Assembly (NCBI RefSeq): GCF_030717845.1
Contig: NZ_JAUZVZ010000004.1
Coordinates: 124,001 to 188,000, forward strand
Origin: Alkalimonas collagenimarina
Lineage (GTDB): Bacteria > Pseudomonadota > Gammaproteobacteria > Enterobacterales > Alteromonadaceae
DNA: 64,000 bases
Reading direction: 5' to 3'
Part shown: positions 55,183-63,460 of the stretch, piece after piece
Position numbering within the stretch: position 1 is the first letter of the stretch
Layout of the letters: each line of letters opens with the position of its first letter
Translations under genes and position numbers: made by a program
The notes under the pieces: generated by a model
Told to the model about the DNA's origin: nothing
The model's input: the letters and a program-made list of their open reading frames with translations, nothing else
The model's database searches: none

Positions 55183-58100
55183 TTAGCGCCGCTCAAACCG
55201 GTAGTTGAGCACCGGCAAAACCAGCAGTGTTAACAAGGTCGCAGTGCAAAGACCGCCCAGTACCACCACGGCTAAGGGACGCTGTATTTCACTGCCTACC
55301 CCCGTTGCCAACAGCAGGGGCAACAGCCCCAACGCTGTGGTGCTGGCTGTCATCAGTACCGGGCGTAACCGCTGGCTGGCTCCGCTTAATATAGCCCGTT
55401 TGCGGGACATACCTGTTTGCTGCCGCTGATTCATGGCATCAAGCAGTACCACACCATTGAGTATTGCCAGACCAAACACCATCATCAAGCCTATCATAGC
55501 TGGCACCGATAGATACCAATGCCCCAGCCAGAGCGTTAGCACACCACCAAACAGTGCCATTGGGATAGCACTGAGCAGTAACAGCAACTGGCGTACCGAG
55601 CGTACGCTGGCATAGAGCAGCAAAGCCATGGCCAATAGCGACAGCGGGATCAGCCATTGCAAACGTTGCATCGCCTGCTGCTGCAGCTGATACTGACCAC
55701 CGATTTGCACGGAGTAACCGGCTGGCAACTGTAACCGGCTAAGCCCTTGCTCTAACTGCTGCACCACAGAGCCGATATCACGTCCACGTACATTGGCTTG
55801 CACCATCAAGCGGCGTTGGCCTGCATCGCGACGGATCACTGAGGGCGCGGGCAACAGCTGGATCTGCACCAGCTCCCCCAGGCGGATGCTCTGGCCATTA
55901 GCCCGGCGTACCGGCAATGCGGCCAACGCATCGGCATGCTGCCGATAAGGCTCTGCCAGACGCACCGCAACGGCATAACGGGCATTACCATCGACAATAG
56001 TACCAGCTGAAACACCGGCTACCCCCTGAGTGATCAACTGCATGATATCCGCCACCGTCACGCCATAGCGTGCTAATTGCTCGCGTTTTGGCTCAATCAA
56101 TAACTGCAATTCTTGTTGCGTTACCTCGGTAGCCACATCCACGGCCCCGGGGATCTGTTGCAACAAGTCAGCTATCTGTTCGCCATGCTCTGCCAACACC
56201 GCCAACTCAGGCCCGGCAAGACGCACGACCAGCTGGCCTTGCACCCCGGCCAGCAACTCATCGACCCGGGTGGCTATGGGCTGTGAAAAATTCAGCAGCA
56301 ATCCAGGAAAAGCCGATAACTTCTCATGCATTTGTTGCTGCAATTGCTGACGGTTATCGGCACTTTGCCAACGATTTACCGGCGTTAAGCCGATAATAAT
56401 CTCGATGTTGCTAACCGGCTCCGGATCGCCGCCTAGCTCTGCTGCGCCGATTTTACTCAGGGCATAACGTACTTCGGGAAACTCCAGTAACATGGCTTCC
56501 AGCTGGGGGGCCACATACAGCGCGGTTTCCAGGCTAGCTGTCGGTGCCAGGGTCACCCGTAGATTCAGAGTACCTTCTTCCAACTCCGGCACGAATTCAG
56601 TACCCAGCCTGCTGAGTAGCAAAACACCAGCCAGACCTAATACCAACACCATGCCAAGCAACCAGTAAGCCAAGGGCAGTAATCGTCGTAGCAGGCGGTG
56701 ATAACCAAGCTCCAGCAAGCGGATCAATCGCACAGGCCGGTAGGGCTTGGATGGCTGCAGCAGCAACACCGCCAGAGCCGGTACCAGCAAGAGAGCACAG
56801 AGCAAAGCAGCGGCAAGCGCCAGTAAAATACTGACCGCCATTGGCTGAAACAACTGACCACCCACACCAGGCAGTACAAACAGCGGTGCAAATGCCAGCA
56901 TCACCACCAGACTTGCCAGCAGCACTGGCTTTGCCATCTGGTGAAGCACCTGCTGCATCTCATCCCGTATACTGATTGATTGCTGTTGCACGCAACCTTG
57001 CGCCAAACGACGTAACAGTGCATCCACTATCACCACAGCACCATCGACCAAAATACCAATAGCCAGTGCCAATCCCCCCAGCGACATCAGGTTGGCGGTC
57101 ATGCCCAGTTGCTCCATCACCAACAGTGCCAGCAATAAAGCAACAGGTACCGTCAGCACCACCAGCAGCATGGCGTACAGATGACGCAGCAACAGCCATT
57201 GCAACAACACAATCAGCAGCAAGGCCAATAGCAGTGCCTGACTGACGGTACTAACAGCCCGGTTGACCAGATCGGCTTGATCGTAAAACACCTCCAGGGT
57301 GATACCTGCGGGCAGCGCCTGTTGTACCAAAGGCAGTTTATTCTGTAAGGCTTCGATGGTGGTTTTGCTATTGGCAGTACGATGCTTAACCACGATGCCC
57401 GCGATCACTTCACCCAGCCGGTCTACCTCACCATCCGCTGTGCGTCGCGTCATGCTGACCGCCCCGGCTCTTGGCTCAGCACCAAACTGCACCCTGGCTA
57501 GCTGCTGCAACCGGATTGGCGTATCGCCTTGCCAGGCAATGGCCAGCTCACGCAGTGTCTGCAACCCATTCTCACCTGCGGGTAACAGACCATAACCACG
57601 GACCACCCATTGCTCCATACCCTGCGGCTGATACCAACCACCGGCATTCTGGTTGGCAGCACGCAAGGCTGCAACTACATCCTCCAGTGTCAGTTGATGG
57701 CTTTGCAGGCGGTATGGATCTACCTGTACCTGATACTGCCTAACCTCACCACCAAAAGACAACACCTCCGTCACACCATCCACCGGCATCAGCAGCAATT
57801 TCACCAGATAATCATTCAGGCTACGAAGTTCTGCCGCATCAACGCCGCTGTCTGCACTAGCAGTCAGTACATACTGAAACACCTCGCCAAGGCCAGAGGT
57901 ATCCGGGCCAATTTCCGGCCGGCCGAAACCAGATGGGATCTGCTCTGTCGCCTGCTCCAATTGTTGAAACACCAGCTGGCGTGCCAATTGAGCATCGCTT
58001 CCCTCAGTAAAAACCACGGTCACCACCGATAAGCCAGTCCGTGATAATGAACGAATATCCACTACCCCTGGCAAACCAAACATGGCAGTTTCAATCGGGT

Positions 58101-58302
58101 AACTGATAAACTGCTCGACCTCTTCGGCCGCCAGGCCATCGGCCTGGGTATTGATAACCACCTGGACTGGTGTTACGTCCGGAAAAGCATCGACATTAAG
58201 CTGTGGCAGGCGCCACAGACTGAGCAACAGCAGCAAGCCAAAGCATACCAGCACCAGTGCTGGCCGCTGCAAAGCACCACAAAGCCAGGATATCCACATC
58301 AC
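55183..58302 (-). CDS. Heavy-metal efflux RND pump (CusA/CzcA family)
   Basis: A 1039-residue inner-membrane proton-driven pump with two repeats of large periplasmic loops and 12 helices. NVDAFPDVTPVQVVINTQADGLAAEEVEQFISYPIE is typical of the CusA/CzcA family. In helix 4 the segment GGLALAIGILVDGAVVIVDA keeps the central Asp, but has Ala and Asp where cobalt/zinc/cadmium pumps have Asp and Glu, so the metal cannot be named. It starts 6 bp after the adaptor gene on the same strand. No outer-membrane factor gene is next to it. Confidence 0.9.
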   Translation of the reverse strand: MMWISWLCGALQRPALVLVCFGLLLLLSLWRLPQLNVDAFPDVTPVQVVINTQADGLAAEEVEQFISYPIETAMFGLPGVVDIRSLSRTGLSVVTVVFTEGSDAQLARQLVFQQLEQATEQIPSGFGRPEIGPDTSGLGEVFQYVLTASADSGVDAAELRSLNDYLVKLLLMPVDGVTEVLSFGGEVRQYQVQVDPYRLQSHQLTLEDVVAALRAANQNAGGWYQPQGMEQWVVRGYGLLPAGENGLQTLRELAIAWQGDTPIRLQQLARVQFGAEPRAGAVSMTRRTADGEVDRLGEVIAGIVVKHRTANSKTTIEALQNKLPLVQQALPAGITLEVFYDQADLVNRAVSTVSQALLLALLLIVLLQWLLLRHLYAMLLVVLTVPVALLLALLVMEQLGMTANLMSLGGLALAIGILVDGAVVIVDALLRRLAQGCVQQQSISIRDEMQQVLHQMAKPVLLASLVVMLAFAPLFVLPGVGGQLFQPMAVSILLALAAALLCALLLVPALAVLLLQPSKPYRPVRLIRLLELGYHRLLRRLLPLAYWLLGMVLVLGLAGVLLLSRLGTEFVPELEEGTLNLRVTLAPTASLETALYVAPQLEAMLLEFPEVRYALSKIGAAELGGDPEPVSNIEIIIGLTPVNRWQSADNRQQLQQQMHEKLSAFPGLLLNFSQPIATRVDELLAGVQGQLVVRLAGPELAVLAEHGEQIADLLQQIPGAVDVATEVTQQELQLLIEPKREQLARYGVTVADIMQLITQGVAGVSAGTIVDGNARYAVAVRLAEPYRQHADALAALPVRRANGQSIRLGELVQIQLLPAPSVIRRDAGQRRLMVQANVRGRDIGSVVQQLEQGLSRLQLPAGYSVQIGGQYQLQQQAMQRLQWLIPLSLLAMALLLYASVRSVRQLLLLLSAIPMALFGGVLTLWLGHWYLSVPAMIGLMMVFGLAILNGVVLLDAMNQRQQTGMSRKRAILSGASQRLRPVLMTASTTALGLLPLLLATGVGSEIQRPLAVVVLGGLCTATLLTLLVLPVLNYRFERR

Positions 58303-58308
58303 AGCCTC

Positions 58309-59421
58309 CTAATGCTGATGCGGGTCGAAACCCGCCTTCAACAGTTCAGAGGCCAGAAAAAAGGCGCCTTGTTGCACTAGCAGCTGGCCCGGCGTTATCC
58401 CCTGCACCAGATGCCAGCCATGCTCACTGCGCACCAACTCAACCTCATAAGGCACGAATGCCTCACCTTCCTGCACAAAAAGCTGCCAATGGCCATCCGC
58501 AGAGCGGCTCAGCGCCGTATCGGGTACCAGCACGCCGGATACCGCCTCAGCACTGAGGACAACTTCGACAAAGGTACCGGGATGCCAGTGCAGCATCCTG
58601 TTATCCAGCCGGGCAAACCAGTGCTCAGTCCGACTATGCTCATCTAACTGATGATTACGGCCGATAAGCTCTGCCTCTGCCCATTGTTGACCATGGCGCA
58701 CCCGCAGCCTGGTTTGCTGTATCAATTGTTCGGATTGGTCACTGGTTAACTCGGCTTGTAGCCACACACTGGATTCATCCAATAAACCAAGCAAGATGCT
58801 ACCGGGCGAGATTTGCTCCCCCGGCACTGCTTGTAAATGGGTCACCATACCGGACTGAGGCGCTTTCAGCTCAAAGCGCCCCAACTGCTCAGGTTGCTGC
58901 TGCAACAGTGCAATTTGTGCTGGGGTCATCTGCAGTGCTTCCAACCGGGCTCTGGCTTGACTGGCCCGGACGCGGGCGCTTAATTGCTCGCTGGCACTGA
59001 TGCTTTCTGTGGTTAACTCTGCCAGACGCTGCCATTGGCTGATGGCATCCAGAAACTCGGCCTGCGCGTTGGCCAGTTGAATGCCGCCTAAAGTGAGTAA
59101 AGGTTGCCCTGCATCCACCCATTGCCCTGGCCGCACATGCCGCTTAAGCAACTGCAGTTCCATGGGTGCTGTGATACGCTGGCTACGCTCCGGATCGGCT
59201 ATCAGGGTTGCCGTTGCCAGTTGCTGTGGCCAAAATCCGCTGAGTGCGACTGGCTCCACCAGGATCCCGGCCAATTGTTGTTGCTGTGGGCTTAACCGCA
59301 GCTCATGCGGTTGCTGCTGATGGTCTTGTTCTACCGACACCTTGGAATGAGCGACAACTGAAGATGTTGCCAATAGCAACTGCGCAGCCAACAAGGCCGC
59401 GCCAAATGAGAATAAACGCAT
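58309..59421 (-). CDS. Efflux RND periplasmic adaptor (CusB/CzcB-like)
   Basis: A 370-residue periplasmic protein with a signal sequence (cleavage near VVAHS), a barrel-sandwich/lipoyl region (RITAPMELQLLKRHVRPGQWVDAGQPLLTL ... GRFELKAPQSGMVTHLQAVPGEQISPGS), an alpha-helical hairpin (about 110-170) and a C-terminal beta-barrel. It ends in GFDPHQH, a His-containing tail usual for metal-type adaptors. It bridges the RND pump encoded 6 bp downstream to an outer-membrane channel that is not in this locus. Confidence 0.88.
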   Translation of the reverse strand: MRLFSFGAALLAAQLLLATSSVVAHSKVSVEQDHQQQPHELRLSPQQQQLAGILVEPVALSGFWPQQLATATLIADPERSQRITAPMELQLLKRHVRPGQWVDAGQPLLTLGGIQLANAQAEFLDAISQWQRLAELTTESISASEQLSARVRASQARARLEALQMTPAQIALLQQQPEQLGRFELKAPQSGMVTHLQAVPGEQISPGSILLGLLDESSVWLQAELTSDQSEQLIQQTRLRVRHGQQWAEAELIGRNHQLDEHSRTEHWFARLDNRMLHWHPGTFVEVVLSAEAVSGVLVPDTALSRSADGHWQLFVQEGEAFVPYEVELVRSEHGWHLVQGITPGQLLVQQGAFFLASELLKAGFDPHQH

Positions 59422-59476
59422 AGATAACTCCTGAAAAAATAAACAAGCGGCAGGCTAGCTGCCCTGAAACAATCTG

Positions 59477-59821
59477 TCAGGAGAATGAAATGGGGGGGCG
59501 GAACTGCAACGCTACCAGCAGCGGGAAATACCAAAGCAGACGGTGATACCGCTTGTACTGGCGGCTCAGAACCGACATTGCACTGCCAACCGGCAAGGTG
59601 GCTTGGCCGCTGTGGCAATGACAATCCAGACACAACTCAGCAAGTTCCGATACCGGACTATCCGTTGTAACAGTCTCTGTAGATAGCACCAGATGCAGGT
59701 GTGTACTATTTGCAGCTTCATCCAGCTCAGATAGATGCCATGGGTGTGCACCCAGTGCGCCAGATAACGCCTGAAGCAGCACACAACAAAGCAAAAAAGC
59801 AACAAGAAACATCCTGGCCAA
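59477..59821 (-). CDS. Small secreted Cys/His-containing protein upstream of the metal RND genes (CzcI-like position)
   Basis: A 114-residue protein with an N-terminal signal or membrane helix (MARMFLVAFLLCCVLLQALSG), a middle with HPWHLSELDEAANSTHLHLVLS and the cluster CLDCHCH, and a hydrophobic C-terminal patch. It lies 55 bp before the adaptor on the same strand, where CzcI-like or DUF2946-like small periplasmic proteins usually sit. Cys and His residues could bind metal. I cannot assign a family with certainty. Confidence 0.6.
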   Translation of the reverse strand: MARMFLVAFLLCCVLLQALSGALGAHPWHLSELDEAANSTHLHLVLSTETVTTDSPVSELAELCLDCHCHSGQATLPVGSAMSVLSRQYKRYHRLLWYFPLLVALQFRPPISFS

Positions 59822-60042
59822 AGCAAGCTACCACAAGGTTACAAAAATGATCGGGTTGCCAGTATATACGCAAGTAACCACAAGATGCGAGCTTCAATCA
59901 CGTCAGTGACTACATAATAGAATAATCGCTTGTATTCATTACGCTCAGCAGAGCATGGAATCAAGCAGGTATTTGTGGCAGATCAAGTGTTGCTGCGCTG
60001 GTTGATCTATAGTCAGATTATCGGCCTTAGCAAGTGATCACG

Positions 60043-60336
60043 ATGACGAACCCACCTATCGTACCCCCTGCCGAAGCGACAACACAGACCACTGTGGCCG
60101 CTCCCAGGCTATGGTGGCTAAAACTGGTCATGCTACTGGGTCTGGCATTGATCATCATCGGCCATTATCTATGGATAGGCCTGAAACTGCCCCAAACCAT
60201 GGGCGTACCAGGCATGATACTGGTCGCAGCCCTCTGCGCTATCGGGCTAATTTTATCCCTTCCCACCAAAATTTATCTGACCCTGCTATTGATGGAGCAT
60301 GAGCACAAAGTAAAAGAAGCTCTGAACAAAAAATAG
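60043..60336 (+). CDS. Small membrane protein with two helices
   Basis: A 97-residue protein with a Pro/Thr-rich cytoplasmic start, two membrane helices (LKLVMLLGLALIIIGHYLWIGL and GMILVAALCAIGLILSL), and a charged helical tail (MEHEHKVKEALNKK). I do not recognise its family. The start is the ATG at 60043 or a GTG at 60034; neither has a strong ribosome site. A clear terminator follows 8 bp after the stop, so it forms its own unit. Confidence 0.6.
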   Translation: MTNPPIVPPAEATTQTTVAAPRLWWLKLVMLLGLALIIIGHYLWIGLKLPQTMGVPGMILVAALCAIGLILSLPTKIYLTLLLMEHEHKVKEALNKK

Positions 60337-60343
60337 AACCAGC

Positions 60344-60371
60344 ATCCCGTAGCAAACTGCTGTGGGATTTT
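60344..60371 (+). terminator. Rho-independent terminator after the small membrane protein gene
   Basis: ATCCCGTAGCA pairs with TGCTGTGGGAT over 11 bp (two G-T pairs) around the loop AAC and is followed by TTT. Placed 8 bp after the stop codon. Confidence 0.75.
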
Positions 60372-60496
60372 AACATGAACTTTTTCTGCAACTGAACGAA
60401 GTTTAATCATGTTGATTGGCTCACTGTCAGCTAGTAACTTGGCAGTCCATTGTTCGTTTCCTATACTGGTAACTACTGACTAAAGAGGATACCGTG

Positions 60497-60877
60497 ATGC
60501 GATTTTTTGCTCTCTTATTATCTGGTGTTTTGACTGCCTTGCTCTGGGCTTTTAGTGCAACTGCACACCATGGCTGGAACTGGGCCGAAAACGAACAAAC
60601 AGAGATGACTGGTACCATTACTGAAGTCTTCATCGGGCCACCACACCCACGCCTGATGATCGAGACAGAACAAGGCCCCTGGCAGGTGGACCTTGGTAAC
60701 CCACGCCAAACCCGGGACGCCGGCTTTGTTGAAGGGGAAGCCGCAGTGGGTGACCAGGTGCTGATCCGGGGCCATCGCTCAACCAACAAGGATGAACACA
60801 TTATCAAGGCAGTGCGCGCTACCATAGATGACAGAGTATACACCTTCTATCCAAGCCTGCTGCGTGAAGACCAATAA
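60497..60877 (+). CDS. DUF6152 family secreted protein
   Basis: A 126-residue periplasmic protein with a signal sequence ending SATA followed directly by HHGW, then a small OB-like beta domain (MTGTITEVFIGPPHPRLMIETEQGPWQVDLGNPRQTRDAGF). The mature protein starts with His-His, as is usual in DUF6152. Function is unknown; the HH end suggests copper or another metal. ATG 60497 follows GAGGA. The next gene is the DUF6644 membrane protein, a frequent partner. Confidence 0.8.
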   Translation: MRFFALLLSGVLTALLWAFSATAHHGWNWAENEQTEMTGTITEVFIGPPHPRLMIETEQGPWQVDLGNPRQTRDAGFVEGEAAVGDQVLIRGHRSTNKDEHIIKAVRATIDDRVYTFYPSLLREDQ

Positions 60878-60898
60878 CCGCTTTAAAGTTCAGTGAGC

Positions 60899-61375
60899 AT
60901 GATCACTGAACTGCTGGTCAGTCTGGGAGATACAGCACTAGCCAGTTGGCTGCGCCAATCCGGCATCGGCTACCCGCTGCTAAGCACTGCGCATATTTTG
61001 GGCATAGCGCTGTTACTAGGCTCGGTGCTAATACTGGATTTGCGTTTGCTGGGTATCACGAAAAGTGGCGCTCTGAACGTGCTGGCACCACTACTCAATC
61101 GCTTTGCAGCCTGTGGCCTTTTACTTGCAATGGTAACCGGTAGCCTGCTGTTTAGTGTGCAGCCGGCTCACTACCTTGCCAACAGTGCTTTTCTGCTAAA
61201 ACTCACTTTATTACTGCTGGCTTTACTTAATGTCCTGCTGGTGCATTGGCTACCGCATTGGCAAGCACTGCTTAACGGCCAGGCCCCAACTCTTTTTCTT
61301 AAAGTCACCGCCCTGCTATCGCTGGTACTCTGGCTTGTCATCTTGCTTGCCGGGCGCTGGATCGCATTTGTTTAG
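60899..61375 (+). CDS. DUF6644 family membrane protein
   Basis: A 158-residue protein with about four to five membrane helices (YPLLSTAHILGIALLLGSVLILDLRLLG, FAACGLLLAMVTGSLLF, LLKLTLLLLALLNVLLVHWL, VTALLSLVLWLVILLAGRWI). The His in TAHILG and others in helices are reminiscent of haem-binding cytochrome b-like proteins, but this is not shown. It follows the DUF6152 gene by 21 bp and is probably co-transcribed. A GTG at 60893 is an alternative start. Confidence 0.78.
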   Translation: MITELLVSLGDTALASWLRQSGIGYPLLSTAHILGIALLLGSVLILDLRLLGITKSGALNVLAPLLNRFAACGLLLAMVTGSLLFSVQPAHYLANSAFLLKLTLLLLALLNVLLVHWLPHWQALLNGQAPTLFLKVTALLSLVLWLVILLAGRWIAFV

Positions 61376-61603
61376 ACTTCTGTGCCAAAACATAGCTAAC
61401 TGGCCCTGTTTCGTTGCCAGCACTGCTTCTGCTGCAACACCAGGTAAAACTGATAGTTCAGATCGGATACTTCGCCCCTAACGGTTTTACCGGCTAGAAA
61501 AGTCAGGCCTTACCAAGCGGTACTGAATTGCAATTAGTAATTAGCGCTGTTGCGCAACAGGATAAGAAACCAAAAGCAATCTTTTAAGATCCAGTTTAAG
61601 GCA
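61376..61603. other. Intergenic region between DUF6644 and lysC
   Basis: 228 bp between two converging genes. No reading frame or clear terminator hairpin that I can support; AT-rich near 61550-61600. Confidence 0.3.
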
Positions 61604-62950
61604 TCAGGCGGCAAACAAGCTCTGGTGCAGCTGCTTCACTACTGGAGTGGCATCGTCATCTTGCACTAAGAAACACAGGTTATGCTTGGATGCACCATGG
61701 CATATCATCCGCATGTTCACCCCTTCCAGTGCCTGAAATAACTCACCAGTCACGCCGCGGCTACTGTGCAAATGATTACCTATCACGGCCACCAAACTTA
61801 AACCATGCTCCACTTGCACTTCGCAAAACTGCCGAAGTTCTTCAATAGCAGCAACGGTTAAGTGCTCAAAAGCACTGCCGGGTGCCTCATCCAGCGTCAG
61901 CGCCACACTGATTTCAGAAGTGGTGACTAAGTCGACCGAGATATGATGGCGACTCAAGATATCAAACACTCTGCTTAAAAAGCCAGCAGCATGCAACATC
62001 GCGGGGCTTTTCACGGTGATCAAGGTTTGTGACTTCCGTAGTGCAATGGCGCGGTATGCTGGGCGATCTTCAACCTCACGTGCGATCCAGGTCCCGCCCG
62101 AATTGGGTTCACGGCTAGAGCCAACAAAGACCCGAATATTACGGCGAACTGCAGGTAGTAAGGTCGCTGGATGCAATACTTTGGCACCAAAGGTAGCCAT
62201 TTCGGCTGCTTCATCAAAGCTGATTTCGCCAATACAGCGGGCTTGCTCTGTCAGGCGCGGATCCGTGGTGAAAATACCGACCACATCAGTCCAGATCTGC
62301 ACAGTATCGGCATCCAGCGCTTCAGCCAACAAAGCAGCGCTGTAATCGGAGCCACCGCGACCTAAGGTAGTAGTTTGATGGTGTTCATCCGCGCCGATAA
62401 AGCCCTGCATGACCACACGCTGACTGGCCAGTACAGGCAGTAACAGTTCGCTACACAACTGACGCATGGCATTAATTTGCGGCTCGGCTTTGCCAAAGTG
62501 ACTATCGGTGCGCACCACTTTACGGCTATCAAAGCAAGCAACCGCAGCATCGCGTTCAGCCAAGACCTGAGTAAATAGCACCGAGCTTAAGCGCTCACCG
62601 AATGATAAAATCTCATCCTTATGCTGCACACTAAAAACTGTGCCACCATGCTCGATTAACACTCGAAGTTCAGACAGTAATGCATCAATATCTGCCGCCA
62701 CAGCCTGTGGGTATTGCAGAGCGTTTAGTACTGCCATAGTAATGCGTTCAATCTCAGTAAAGGCAGTAAAACGAGCCGTGAGTTCGGTGTGTTGGGTAAT
62801 AGCAACCAACTGGTTGGTCACGCCGGCACTGGCGCTAACCACTACCACACGGATACGATCATCGGCTAGTACAATATCGGCACAACGGGACATGGCATGA
62901 AAATCAGCAACGCTGGTTCCGCCAAATTTAGCAACAATTAATTCAGACAA
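61604..62950 (-). CDS. lysC: Lysine-sensitive aspartate kinase (aspartokinase III type)
   Basis: A 448-residue monofunctional aspartokinase making aspartyl phosphate, the first step to lysine, threonine and methionine. The N-terminus is (M)SELIVAKFGGTSV, followed by VVVSASAGVTNQLVA, FGERLSS, GRGGSDYSAALLA and two C-terminal ACT domains (QTLITVKSPAMLHAAGFLSRVFDIL, LVAVIGNHLHSSRG). Length equals E. coli LysC. The start is a TTG at 62950 with AAGGAG six to seven bases upstream; a longer frame to 63007 encodes an implausible Cys-rich leader. A lysine riboswitch lies 107 bp upstream, so lysine controls both synthesis and, through ACT domains, activity. Confidence 0.94.
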   Translation of the reverse strand: MSELIVAKFGGTSVADFHAMSRCADIVLADDRIRVVVVSASAGVTNQLVAITQHTELTARFTAFTEIERITMAVLNALQYPQAVAADIDALLSELRVLIEHGGTVFSVQHKDEILSFGERLSSVLFTQVLAERDAAVACFDSRKVVRTDSHFGKAEPQINAMRQLCSELLLPVLASQRVVMQGFIGADEHHQTTTLGRGGSDYSAALLAEALDADTVQIWTDVVGIFTTDPRLTEQARCIGEISFDEAAEMATFGAKVLHPATLLPAVRRNIRVFVGSSREPNSGGTWIAREVEDRPAYRAIALRKSQTLITVKSPAMLHAAGFLSRVFDILSRHHISVDLVTTSEISVALTLDEAPGSAFEHLTVAAIEELRQFCEVQVEHGLSLVAVIGNHLHSSRGVTGELFQALEGVNMRMICHGASKHNLCFLVQDDDATPVVKQLHQSLFAA

Positions 62951-63056
62951 GGGATCTCTCCTTATGCAGCAACAATAAGCAGAGCATGGCATTTGTGAAC
63001 AACACACAATACAGGCTGCGACTAAGCGGGCGAGTAGTGAAAGTAGTTAACAAAGG

Positions 63057-63219
63057 CCAGAAGCTCTCCACCAGGTTCAGGTGACAGTCCCAGGGATTCA
63101 GCCCTGGCAACCGAAGCCATCACGTTCTATACCGTTGGCTCCTCGGCGATGCTCCCCTCTGCTGCGCTACGATGTATAGACATCTGACACAGCTTACCTG
63201 AACAACGCGCCTCTTCTGG
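63057..63219 (-). promoter_or_regulatory. Lysine riboswitch (L box) in the lysC leader
   Basis: On the minus strand the conserved lysine-aptamer pieces appear in order: CCAGAAGAGGCGCGTTG, AGGGGAGCATCGCCGA, GGCTGAATCCCTGGGACTG, TGTCACC and GGTGGAGAGCTTCTGG. The first CCAGAAG pairs with the last CTTCTGG to close P1. The match with the E. coli lysC leader is close. No intrinsic terminator is seen between aptamer and start, so control is probably by hiding the ribosome site or by RNA decay. Confidence 0.95.
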
Positions 63220-63460
63220 TCTATCGTATTCGATGGACGGCGCTACTCTAACCAGTTCATTCCAGAAAATCAATAGCTATCTGGCCATCTAATTACACTT
63301 CTTATTGGTTGTGATTTACGGCTGTGTTCATGCTAGATTCAAGCTGAACACTATACACTGCCCCAGGGCTTGCGTCATAATGGGCTTACTTGGGTACACC
63401 ATGACCAGGATAATCAGGTGTACAACACCTTCAATGATGGCTGGAATACCTTTCACTGTG
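63220..63460. promoter_or_regulatory. Divergent promoter region of lysC and tamA
   Basis: 241 bp upstream of the riboswitch and tamA. It must hold both promoters; I find no element strong enough to place with confidence. Several in-frame ATGs at 63434-63439 precede the chosen tamA start. Confidence 0.3.
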
